NCBI RefSeq assembly: GCF_020509005.1 | Contig: NC_063012.1 | Coordinates: 1,488,001 to 1,552,000 of the forward strand | Direction of reading: 5' to 3' | Origin: Fulvia fulva | Taxonomy: Eukaryota > Ascomycota > Dothideomycetes > Mycosphaerellales > Mycosphaerellaceae | DNA length: 64,000 nucleotides | Shown: piece by piece, positions 49,601 to 58,900 of the stretch | How the letters are laid out: each line of letters begins with the position of its first letter | How positions within the stretch are numbered: position 1 is the first letter of the stretch | Position numbers and translations under genes: made by a program | Notes under the pieces: generated by a model | Seen by the model: only the letters and a program-made list of their open reading frames with translations | What the model was told of the DNA's origin: nothing | Databases searched by the model: none

Positions 49601-50433
49601 CCTCTGTTAGCCTTGGACGCCGCCAGATACGTCATGATCCAGTGCCTACTTCTTTTTCTTATCCTATGCAGAGAGGAGACGTTAGCTATACTCGAATACC
49701 ATGGAGTAATATCTCAGCAAGGCGAGGGAGCAGGACACCTGTTCTAGACAGACGATGCCTTGTGACCTTGAGCACGTACCTTCTTCCCCTTCTTTCCTGA
49801 ATCATTCAATTCGTCGCCATCGTCGCCCCCATTACCTCCCGGAGGGTCATCACCTCCAGCACCGCCTGCATCGCCTCCACCCGCATTGTCATCTCCCGCA
49901 GCACCATCCTCGCCCTCTTTCTTCTCCTCGTTATCACTATCTGCCCACTTGCTCATCTGGGCCTGTTTTGCTGCTTTCTTGGCTTTCTTGCCTGCGTGAG
50001 TTCTGATATGGTCTGAGCTCTGAAGATCCAGCTTCTCAAGCACACCAAAAAGCTCGTGATTTTCTTGTTTGCGGTCTTGGCCGATCTCGACCTTGTTGCT
50101 CGTGATGATCCCAGACTCGTCGGAGGTGTGCACTTTCGCGAGCGCGTCGGTCATGGTATAGTCTGGCGGCACATCGAGAACACTCTCCTCATACGTGGGC
50201 AACACACCAGCACGCGGAAGAGCAGATCCATATGGCCTGTAGAGTTGGCGTGGAACGACAGCACGCGCGTCATTTGACACATTGCACTTTGCGACATGGA
50301 TGCTCTCCCAGAATGCTACAAGAGCTCCTATGCGCGTCTTCAAGCAATTTCGTTCAACCGATCGATAAGTAGGTGGCTGGGTGTCGCGTTTGAGCAATTC
50401 GTCTGCGCGAATGGTTGCGACAGAGACTGCCAT
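43634..50433 (-). CDS. Large disordered Trp/Lys-module repeat protein, 8 exons, unknown function
   Basis: Proposed exons (minus): 50433-49780, 49663-49650, 49596-49484, 49436-49282, 49170-49027, 48971-48855, 48625-48088, 48024-43634; all introns have GT-AG ends, and the joined frame of 2,041 residues is open. The start is the first in-frame ATG; the codon at 50,451 is TTG. Residues 1-175 may be a folded N-domain with PPTY (20-23), LPTY (78-81) and PPDY (89-92). A Gly/Asp-rich linker follows. Then about 18 degenerate modules repeat: acidic Pro/Glu-Pro stretch, a Trp core such as DWGSF or GWGFWGSS, then a Lys-rich block such as KKDKKKKKG. Residues about 1,735-1,845 are an Arg/Glu charged helix, and the C-terminus is basic, ending RRQSWFKKIAGF. 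No enzyme domain is seen. Large disordered proteins at fungal septal pores are one possible comparison, but this is only an idea. Confidence 0.72.
49092..49158. repeat. Hexanucleotide repeat encoding Glu-Pro dipeptides
   Basis: About eleven copies of a GGTTCT/GGCTCA-type hexamer inside exon 5 of the Trp/Lys-repeat gene. On the coding strand they give an (Glu-Pro)n run. The units drift in two blocks (GGTTCT then GGCTCA), indicating local slippage expansion. Length may vary between strains without shifting the frame. Confidence 0.85.
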
Positions 50434-52031
50434 TGAGGTAGACCGACCCAATCGTAAAGCCGTGCGACGAGGCTGATATCATGGAAGGCGATCGATTGTG
50501 GTGGGAATCGACGAAGGTTCGGAGAGGATGAGAGGCGGGTAGGTCGGTGATGGATAGGTCTCTCCGTAGCGACTGAATATCGCGGAGAGTGCGCTGTCTC
50601 GTCTCAAAAGCAGAAGGATGCAGGGGCGTCGTGGAGTGTGGTCGTTTGCTCGCGCACAAGGCCGCCGAGGAGGTGTGAACACCAACCGGGATTTTCTCCC
50701 CCTGCCCCCAGGGAGGCTTTTCGAGAGAGTGTATCACGCCAATCGTAGCCGAGAGACTAGCCGCATCCCATGAAACACTTCCGTCATGCGCCGTTGCGGT
50801 GTCGATCAATCATCACGGGTCAGAGGACTCGGACGCAGCAAGCATCGCCTGCCATGAGTATCATAGAGCAACTGTCCGCCGGCCAGGACGGTGGTTGTGT
50901 TCGAGCAAATGTGCAGTGCAACTCTGTTGACGCTCATGCACGAATTACCTGCAGACAGCCGCCACTCACGGCTCTGCTCTCCCGGCGCAGACAGACAGAC
51001 GGGCGTTGTTGGTGGATGTGGCGGGCATGCGCTGACAATTCGCTGCGTGGGCCTCGTTCACCGCCATCTTCTTCTCCGCTGCTGAAAGCTGGCGTGCAGG
51101 AAGACTTGCGAAAGGGTCTGCAGCTAGCAATGCAGAATGCTCCCCCACCAGCGCGCGGGCGGGAGCACGGCGCGTTGCTGTTGGACGACTCGAGCCTGAG
51201 CTACAGCCAACAGCAAGGTAGCTTTCGCCGAGGACTGCGAGGGACTGACCGCGTGGAGCATGTGCATACCGCAGCACGTGCGCAGAGAGGACATTTGGCA
51301 TTTCGGTGGATATCCTGTGCTTGTTGGCAAGGCATGACCGCTCTTCTGACGACACAGCTGCATTGGTTGAGAGCATATCGTCTAGGTGCTGCAGCATTCC
51401 GAATCTGACCGAACAGTCTAGGCAGGGCGAGGCAGCATTGTCCAAGTCTCAATGCTCATGCACGGCAAGCTCGGGAAGCGATTGGAAGTTGGGAGTAAAG
51501 GAGTGGAGGCTGGAAGCCGATTGGGATTGTGTTTTGGCACCTCGAAGCCGGACCCCGACTACAGGTGAGGAAAGAGGTCAAGATCATTCGGTAGTACCGC
51601 GAACCTAATCTACAGCCACGATATTACTGCAATCCTGTAAAGGCTTCACATTATCTGACATGAAGGCAGGAAAGTCAACGTCCCTTATCTTCTTCATCGC
51701 TTCTTCTTTCTCCTTGATCCGTCCCCATGGAACGAAGTGCTCCGAGCACGCAATTCTCTACCAAGTGGAGACGCGTGTCTCGATGCTTACAAACGTTGAG
51801 ACATTGCCACGCTTTCCTGTTGTCATGCTCGGAAGCAGAACATGATCCAGCTCCTGTATGTATGGGCCAGCTTTTGGCACCGGACAGAACACAAAACTTT
51901 CCGCGCAGCAGATATATCTCCATCTTGAGGCTGTACGTCTGCATCTGCTGAACCATGCCGAATCTGCGGAGTTCTTCGAGCGGAGCCCTCAATGCTTCTG
52001 CGTGCGACCTCCTAGCTGTGATATGCGCCTC
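50434..52031. other. Intergenic region, about 1.6 kb, no supported gene
   Basis: It contains the promoter of the Trp/Lys-repeat gene on its left and the 3' flank of the YwbE-like gene on its right. Several overlapping open frames exist on both strands, but none has recognisable domains or consistent splice structure. An unannotated non-coding RNA or long 5' UTR cannot be excluded. Confidence 0.45.
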
Positions 52032-52630
52032 CTAGCTAAAGTGCTCATCGACGTGACGTGAAACGGCCAGCTCATCACCGTCGAACTGTCCGCATATCGG
52101 GCATGAAGCTGTTGCAGTGGTGAAAGTCAGTTCACTGCTGAGTCCTGTCTCCGCGGTGTTCTCCGACGTCGAGGGTGGTAGGAAGTCGGCCAAAGAGCGC
52201 GCTGGTGGCTCAGACAAGTTCTCAGTGGTGTCTCGTCTCCGGATCGTGCCTAAGGATGGCATGCCTCCTGGTCTACTATCGCCGGAAGCGCTGGCCATAC
52301 GCTGCACTCTACCAACCTGTCCATCAGCAAGCCGAACCTGCAAAGATCATCAGCCACGAATCGAATCAACGCCATGCAAGGCAATCAGACTTTGATGCCT
52401 CTAGGATGATCGCCTCGAGTGAGCAGATCCTGCACAACGCCTAGGGTTTCACGACCCGTGGGCTGATCCGCTTTGAGGACTATGAACACACCGGCGCCAG
52501 GAACGACTTGCTGCTTGTTAGGCACGGCATGATACTCTGGTCGAGTACCATTGCGAGGGTTTCCACCGCCTCGCCCGCCTCGTGGTTGATCGCGCGGCGG
52601 GCGTGGCTGCCGGTTCTTTGGCCGATTCAT
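52032..52630 (-). CDS. YwbE-like (DUF2196) protein with C-terminal C2H2-type zinc finger
   Basis: Two exons, 52630-52391 and 52337-52032, joined across a 53 bp intron (donor GTCTGA, acceptor TTGCAG), give 181 residues. Residues about 1-30 are an Arg/Gly/Pro-rich basic tail (RGGRGGG), typical of RNA-associated proteins. Residues about 32-92 match the short YwbE/DUF2196 domain: GAGVFIVLKADQPTGRETLG, then GVVQDLLTRGDHPRGIK and VRLADGQVGRVQRM, the last two lying across the splice junction, which supports the intron. The C-terminus has CPIC-x12-H-x3-H (residues about 160-180), like UBZ or C2H2 fingers. The bacterial relative is uncharacterised, so no function is assigned. It shares a 387 bp promoter with TRL1. 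Confidence 0.85.
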
Positions 52631-53017
52631 GTAAATGTTGTGATGTTGTAGGTGTGTAGGTGCGGTATATCTTTGTGTGAAGTTTACCCCACCAGATCCA
52701 CACGTTCAGCCACAGGTGTCGCAGGTGAAAGTCATGAACTTTCTTGTGACACAGACAAACGAAGGTGTTGGCCAAGACAGGACGCCTGAGAAGCAGAGCA
52801 TTCACTGAAGCGGTGTCTCTTTTCGCAAGTGACTCGAGTTGGTCCGCCCTTTACTTCATCTGTCCTTCTCGCGAGAAAAGCAAACAAAATCCGAGACAAC
52901 TCTTTCCTTTCGTCTGACCACAAACAACAACACTCCTTGCAGTGGTCGCAAGCAACTTCCAATCTGGACGCTGCATCACTTGCTATCAGAGCAACTCTGC
53001 GCTACTTCTCACACAAC
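52631..53017. promoter_or_regulatory. Bidirectional promoter region between YwbE-like gene and TRL1
   Basis: The two start codons face away from each other across 387 bp. The region must hold both core promoters and 5' UTRs. The right half, from about 52,829, is open in the TRL1 frame but has no ATG until 53,018, so it is read here as TRL1 5' UTR. No specific motif is claimed. Confidence 0.6.
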
Positions 53018-55477
53018 ATGGCATACCGCGATGAAGCGCCGTATCGGCCTCAAGATGTGCAGGAAGTGGCTGAAATGCTCCGAGCACTTGAAGGCAACAA
53101 AGGTAAAGGCAAATCCAAGGGTGCATTCTCGACCAAGAAGAATACCTTCGAGGTAGCCGGGACCGACATCACTGTCGACTCGTGGAAGATGCAAGAATGG
53201 GACTACAAGAAGCCGCACCTGCCAACATATGCCCGAGGCTTGTTCACAACCCGGACTCGCAAGGGCCAACCGGAGATCGCCACCAGAGGATACGACAAGT
53301 TCTTCAATCACGGAGAGGTTCGGGAGACCGAGTGGCAGAACGTAGAGCAGAACACACGTGGACCTTACGAATTGAGCGTCAAGGAGAACGGGTGCATCAT
53401 TTTCATTTCAGGCCTCGAGGACGGAACACTCTTGGTATGTAGCAAGCACTCAACTGGATCTCGAGGAGACACGGAGACGAGCCACGCACAAGCTGGAGAG
53501 AGGTGGGTCGAGCGCCATCTTGCCAGTGTTGGGAAGACCAAGCAGGACTTGGCCATGAAGCTGCGACAGATGAACGCCACTGCTGTTGCAGAACTTTGCG
53601 ACGATGAGTTCGAGGAACACGTCCTTGCATATGCTCCAGAGACTGCCGGACTCTATCTGCATGGCATCAATCTGAATCTGCCAGAGTTTGCAACATATCC
53701 ACATCACCTCGTCGACCAGTTCGCAGACGAATGGGGTTTCAAGAAGACGCAATATGTCATCAAGGACAACATCCACGAAGTCAAAGACTTTCTCGACAAG
53801 GTCGCGGAGACTGGCAACTACGAAGCTCGCGATACTGAGGGCTTCGTCATACGCTGCCAATCAAAAGCGAATACCAACGTCTGGCACGATTGGTTCTTCA
53901 AGTACAAGTTCGAGGAGCCTTACCTGATGTATCGACAGTGGCGCGAGTGTACTAAGGCTATCATCGGCGGCCGTGAGACCAAGTACAAGAAGCACAAGCA
54001 AATCACGGAGAAATACATCGACTTCGCTCGCAGGCAACTTCATGGCAACCCGCAGCTTGCGAAGGAGTACAACCTGAACCATGGCATCATCAAGATGCGA
54101 GACGACTTCCTAGCTGAGGTCGGCCTGCGAGGCTACGACATCATCCGTCAGGAAGAGCAGCAAGGAGAAGTGTCAAACGACGCCGCGCATCGAGACATTA
54201 TTCTTGTTCCTGTGGCCACCATCGGCTGTGGCAAGACCACCGTCGCTCTAGCCTTGTGCAAACTATTTGGCTGGGGTCACATCCAGAACGACAACATCAC
54301 CGTGAAGAGAGGCAAGCCTCAGGCATTCGCCCAAGCATGCGCACAGGAGCTAGTCGAACACTCTGCCATGGTGGCAGACCGTAACAACCACCAACGAAGA
54401 GAGCGAAGACAGCTGATCGAAGACGTCCAGAAGATTGTCCCGAACACGCGCTTCGTTGCACTGCACTTCGTTCATGATCGCGGCAACTACAACAATATCC
54501 GAGCCGCTCTTCAAGATCGTGTGTTGTCCAGAGGAGACAATCACCAGACGATCCACACCAGCAGGGGCGCGGGTGAGATTATTGGCATCATGGAAGGCTT
54601 CCTGCATCGCTTCGAGCCAGTCAACCCCGAGGCAGAACCCGACGATGCTTTCGACACAGTCGTCGATCTCGACCCAATCTCGTCGTCTAGACAGAACCTA
54701 GAAACCGTCATCTCGCGACTCTACACAGAGTACCCCAAGCTTTTTGGCGACCAGGACATGCCAACTAGCGACGATATGGATGCCGCCATCGAAGCTGCCA
54801 TGCACGATTACCAAGTCGACCTTAAGCACGAGATCAAGGGTCGCGATGACCGCGGCAAAGGCAACAAAAACTCGAACGCACATCCCAACGCTGCGGCAAA
54901 CGGCGCGGCGAAACCAAAGGAACGCAAGGTCGAGTACTTCGCCACACAACTACCTGCAGCTCGCGTGTCCTCTGTCCTCCAAGCCATGTTCGCCGATGCC
55001 CCAGCCGACGTTGCGAGAATGTACAACACCCTGAAGAACCAGCGCCGCATCCAGAGTGAATTCCACGTTACCCTGATCCACCGCGCAACAGCCAGCCAGC
55101 ACGCAGATCAATGGGCACACCTCAACGACCTCCACACCAAAGCCTCAGCACCAACGCCATCCCGAGACTTTGTGCTCCCGGATGCAAAGATCGGCACGAG
55201 CAAGGTCCGCCTGGAGCGCCTGGTGTGGGACGACAGGATCATGGCGTTTGTGGTTCGTCTCAGCCCTGCTGAGGGTAGCACGGAGCTGTTCAATTCTGTG
55301 AACCAGACTGCGCACGTCACAGTCGGCACGGCATCGCCGGATGTCAAGCCTAAGGAGTCGAATGATTTGCTCGCTCGGTGGTTGCGGGAGGGGAGTGGGC
55401 AGAATGGGATTTATGAGATGACTGTTAAGGGGAATGTTGAGCTTGAGGGAGTGGTCAAGGGGGTACTTTCGAGGTGA
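53018..55477 (+). CDS. TRL1: Fungal tRNA ligase (three-domain, Trl1 type)
   Basis: A single exon of 819 residues. The enzyme joins tRNA half-molecules after intron removal and, in ascomycetes, the spliced HAC1/hacA mRNA of the unfolded protein response. The N-terminal adenylyltransferase carries the nucleotide-binding lysine K122 in VKENGCI. The central kinase has its P-loop at about 402-408 (IGCGKTT, K406) followed by FGWGHIQNDNI. The C-terminal cyclic phosphodiesterase has both HxT motifs, FHVTLI (H683) and AHVTVG (H766). Length is close to yeast Trl1 (827). The start was chosen because it is the first in-frame ATG and has a good context (ACAACATGG). It is divergent from the YwbE-like gene and convergent with MOT1. 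Confidence 0.95.
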   Translation: MAYRDEAPYRPQDVQEVAEMLRALEGNKGKGKSKGAFSTKKNTFEVAGTDITVDSWKMQEWDYKKPHLPTYARGLFTTRTRKGQPEIATRGYDKFFNHGEVRETEWQNVEQNTRGPYELSVKENGCIIFISGLEDGTLLVCSKHSTGSRGDTETSHAQAGERWVERHLASVGKTKQDLAMKLRQMNATAVAELCDDEFEEHVLAYAPETAGLYLHGINLNLPEFATYPHHLVDQFADEWGFKKTQYVIKDNIHEVKDFLDKVAETGNYEARDTEGFVIRCQSKANTNVWHDWFFKYKFEEPYLMYRQWRECTKAIIGGRETKYKKHKQITEKYIDFARRQLHGNPQLAKEYNLNHGIIKMRDDFLAEVGLRGYDIIRQEEQQGEVSNDAAHRDIILVPVATIGCGKTTVALALCKLFGWGHIQNDNITVKRGKPQAFAQACAQELVEHSAMVADRNNHQRRERRQLIEDVQKIVPNTRFVALHFVHDRGNYNNIRAALQDRVLSRGDNHQTIHTSRGAGEIIGIMEGFLHRFEPVNPEAEPDDAFDTVVDLDPISSSRQNLETVISRLYTEYPKLFGDQDMPTSDDMDAAIEAAMHDYQVDLKHEIKGRDDRGKGNKNSNAHPNAAANGAAKPKERKVEYFATQLPAARVSSVLQAMFADAPADVARMYNTLKNQRRIQSEFHVTLIHRATASQHADQWAHLNDLHTKASAPTPSRDFVLPDAKIGTSKVRLERLVWDDRIMAFVVRLSPAEGSTELFNSVNQTAHVTVGTASPDVKPKESNDLLARWLREGSGQNGIYEMTVKGNVELEGVVKGVLSR

Positions 55478-55910
55478 TGATGGATATGGAGTGGGGCGAA
55501 TGTGGGAGTGCATTGGTGATGATATTGTAGCGTAGCATTTACTGGCGTGTTTGGGATCACCAGGCGTGCTTGGTGGAGGTAGTCTTTACAGACATTATGC
55601 TTATGCCAATGAAGCGCAAGAAGACCAGCGTAACGTTACCATGTGTATCAAGAGCGAAACCGACGACATAGCGCTGAATCACGAGAAAGTACCAACAACT
55701 GAAAAGACCTCCAGGCTATCACGCCCGGGTCAGCATCATTGCACTACATATCACAACAACACCTCTCATGGATCTCGTCCCTTCCGTTCCATGACGCTTG
55801 AACGCGTTATCGGTTTTCCCCACCACAACGCCAACGCTATGCTACAACACCAACAACAACAACAAAGATGCCCAGGTCCCTTCCATCCCATTCCATCATC
55901 ACAATCACAA
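55478..55910. other. Convergent 3' intergenic region between TRL1 and MOT1
   Basis: 433 bp that must hold both 3' UTRs and polyadenylation signals. It contains short CAA and CAAT(C)-type repeats at about 55,848-55,910. Open frames that cross it are antisense to the MOT1 3' end and are not supported as genes. Confidence 0.6.
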
Positions 55911-58900
55911 TCACGCCTTCATCGTCTTGAGGAACCCATCAAGATTAAACTCCTCTTCATACTGCTTATCATCCCAAAGCTCACTAAGCTCATCGAGAAT
56001 CCCCTTCTTCCCCTTCTCTCTCATATTGCCCTCCGCATCCACAGCATTACTCTCGTCAACGCCATTGGCCTCTGGCTTATCGCTGATGGAGAGATTCGGG
56101 TCCGTTTCCCCCAAGTTGAAGAGGTCCAGGATCTGGTCCGTCTCCATCGTGCCGAGACCGGCGTTCTGTTGATTAACCACAGTCGATGCGACGTCGATTT
56201 TGAAACGTTGGAGGTTGAGGATCTTTTCCTCAAGAGTGCCTCTTGTGACGAGTCGGTAGACGTTGACCACCTTCTTCTGTCCAATGCGATGTGCGCGGTC
56301 CATGGCTTGTAGGTCCTTTTGTGGATTCCAGTCGTGTTCGACAAAGATTACGGTATCTGCACCTGTCAGGTTGAGCCCTAGACCTCCGACACTTGTCGTG
56401 AGGAGGAGACAGTCAATGGATGGATCCGAGTTGAAGCGATTGACAATGTCCTGTCGCTTGGAGGCTTCGACGGAACCGTCCATGCGCGAGAATGTCACGC
56501 CCGGCAGCATCTTTTTCAGGACAGTGTTCTCGACCATGTCGAGCATTTCTTTCATCTGGCAGAAGATGAGGGCTCGATGCTGCGAGACTGCTTGATCTGC
56601 AGTAGGCACCGCGTTTGAGTCGCCTTGATCTGCTCCAATGCCGCAATCGACGAGGAGATCTCGCAAAGCTGTCAGTTTCGGTGCGTGCTTCGGATCCTTG
56701 ATGCTTGAGTTCTCCTTCGCCAGCAATGCTTGTGTTGCAGCATACTGCTTGTGTCCTTCTTTCATGACCATGGCTGGAGAGTTGCAAAGTTTACGCATGT
56801 ACTGCAAGGCCTGGAAAATGTGCGTCTTCGCTTCCTTGTCCGGGTTGCCTGCCATATCCTGCAGAGATTTCGCCTCCTTCTTCGTGAAGTCATCAAACAG
56901 TCTCTTCTGAAGATCGCTGAGGTCACAGTAGTAGTTCTGCAAGATCTTTGGCGGCAGGTCGTTCAGAACTTCTTCCTTTAGGCGTCGAAGCAGGAATGGC
57001 AGGACTTGCTTATGCAAGGACTCCACGGCAAGCGCACCAGCTTCTTGCTCTTTCGACGAAGACTTGGCGAATCGGCTGGCAGCGATTGGCTTCGCGAAAC
57101 GCTCTTGAAAGACCTTCTCTGTGCCGAGGAAGCCTGGCATCAAAAAGTCGAAGAGCGACCAAAGTTCCAGTACGTTATTCTGGATAGGTGTGCCAGACAA
57201 GATGAGACGGTGGTTGCTTGCCAAGCGCTTGACTGCGATCGTGACTTTAGCCTTCGGGTTCTTGATCAGATGCCCTTCGTCCAGTACAAGATAGTTCCAG
57301 TTGATAGCCGCCAAGATGTCAACGTCGTTTCGTGAAATGTCGTAAGATGTGATTACAACATCTGCAGTCGCCAGCTGATCGCGCACCTTGCCACGTTCCG
57401 AGGGAGGGCCTGCATATGCGACTGCTGTGAGGAAAGGAGCATATGTACGAATCTCTTGCTTCCAGTGTCCGGTCAACGTTGGTGGGCAGACAATGAGGGA
57501 TGGCATTCGCCTCATGTCCGGTGCTTGTGTCTTCGCGAACTCTTCAGCGCGTATATGGTGGTCGCTTGCAACAATGCACAGAGTCTGCAGTGTCTTTCCA
57601 AGACCCATGTCATCGCAGAGCACGCCGTGCAGGTGGTAACGGTTGAGGAACGCCAGCCAGTTGACACCTTCTTGTTGATAGGAGCGAAGTTCTGCTTTGA
57701 TTGCAACAGGAATCGTGAAAGGCTCAACCTTCTTCGGATCCAGCATCTGCGCGATGAACTTGCGCTCCCTGTCTCGTCCCTCTAGCAAAGCTTGAGGCAG
57801 ACCAGGTGGGTCAGGTATACCAGCTTCCAAGGGAACGAGCTTCACGAGCGTCGCAAAAGCGGTGGTCGCGATGAGTCGCACGCCACTGTCGGGATCACTC
57901 ATGCGCCCAAGCACAGGCACCAGGAGGAAGATGACATATGGTAGTATGCCATCTCCCATGACCTGTATCAGGTGGTAGATGCACTCGATGGCGCCTTGCC
58001 GATAGACGACTTCGTGGGCGTTGCTGATCGTAGGTATCACCTGTTCCACGAGCATTGTGAAACCTTGTACAGTAATGACACTGCACACGCTCGCAAAGCA
58101 CTTCGCGGCGATGTAGCGTAGAACGGCGAGTTTGCATTGTAGAGCCCTGCCCACATAGGGCAGCAACTCCAGCACCCAGCCATGCAGCGAGGGATCAAGC
58201 GTGGCTATGAGCGCTCTTAAAGTCGACAATGCATCTACAGCTTCCTGACCGAGTGTCATATCGGGATCGCTGATGTCTTGGGGGAGATCCGCGGTGAAGC
58301 ATTGTCGGATGGGCTCCGCGATGATGGCTTGAAGTTTTGGCACCCGCACGAAGACGTCGGGACCAAAAGTGTGGCATAATTGCTCCAGGGCATCCTTTGC
58401 TCCGCGACGAGTAATCCTCGCAGCTCTGACCTCACGCTCGTGCTGCGCGGCATCGGGGCGGTCCTGGATGTCTTCGTCCTTCTGAAGGGACAATATCCCA
58501 GCTTCTTTATCCGCATTGGGATGGAACTCGGGAGTCTCGCCAGTCTCCATGCAGCAGAACTTCACGAGATTGCCAACGACCTTCTCCACCACCTTATGAC
58601 GTTCGTTTGCAACGAGCTGCGTGATGAGGCCGGATATCGCTGTCGCCGAACGATGTTGGAGATCCGTGTTTTCCTCTTCTTTGACGCTGTCCATCAACGC
58701 CTTGATCGTGAACTGAGGCTTCTTGGGTATATTTTGGAATGCAACCAGAGCCGCTGCTGCTGACGAGCGAATGCGCAAATCGGCTTGTGCTTTTGCGCTC
58801 TGCACTTCTTTGATTGCATGCTCAGCATCCCTTTTTGCCCCGTGCAGGTTGTCCGCAGCTGACATTCTCTGCACTGTTGATAACCCTTTCTTCAGCTTCT

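Noticed and set aside
50434..50451. Longer start for the Trp/Lys-repeat protein at 50,451
   Set aside because: The codon is TTG, not ATG; the first in-frame ATG is at 50,433.
50770..51608. Overlapping open frames in the 50.4-52.0 kb intergenic region (up to 212 codons)
   Set aside because: Frames on both strands overlap, show no domain and no consistent splice pattern; they look like chance frames in GC-balanced DNA.
52829..53017. 63 extra N-terminal codons for the tRNA ligase
   Set aside because: The extension begins at a GTG and has no ATG; the first in-frame ATG at 53,018 fits the family start and has a good context.
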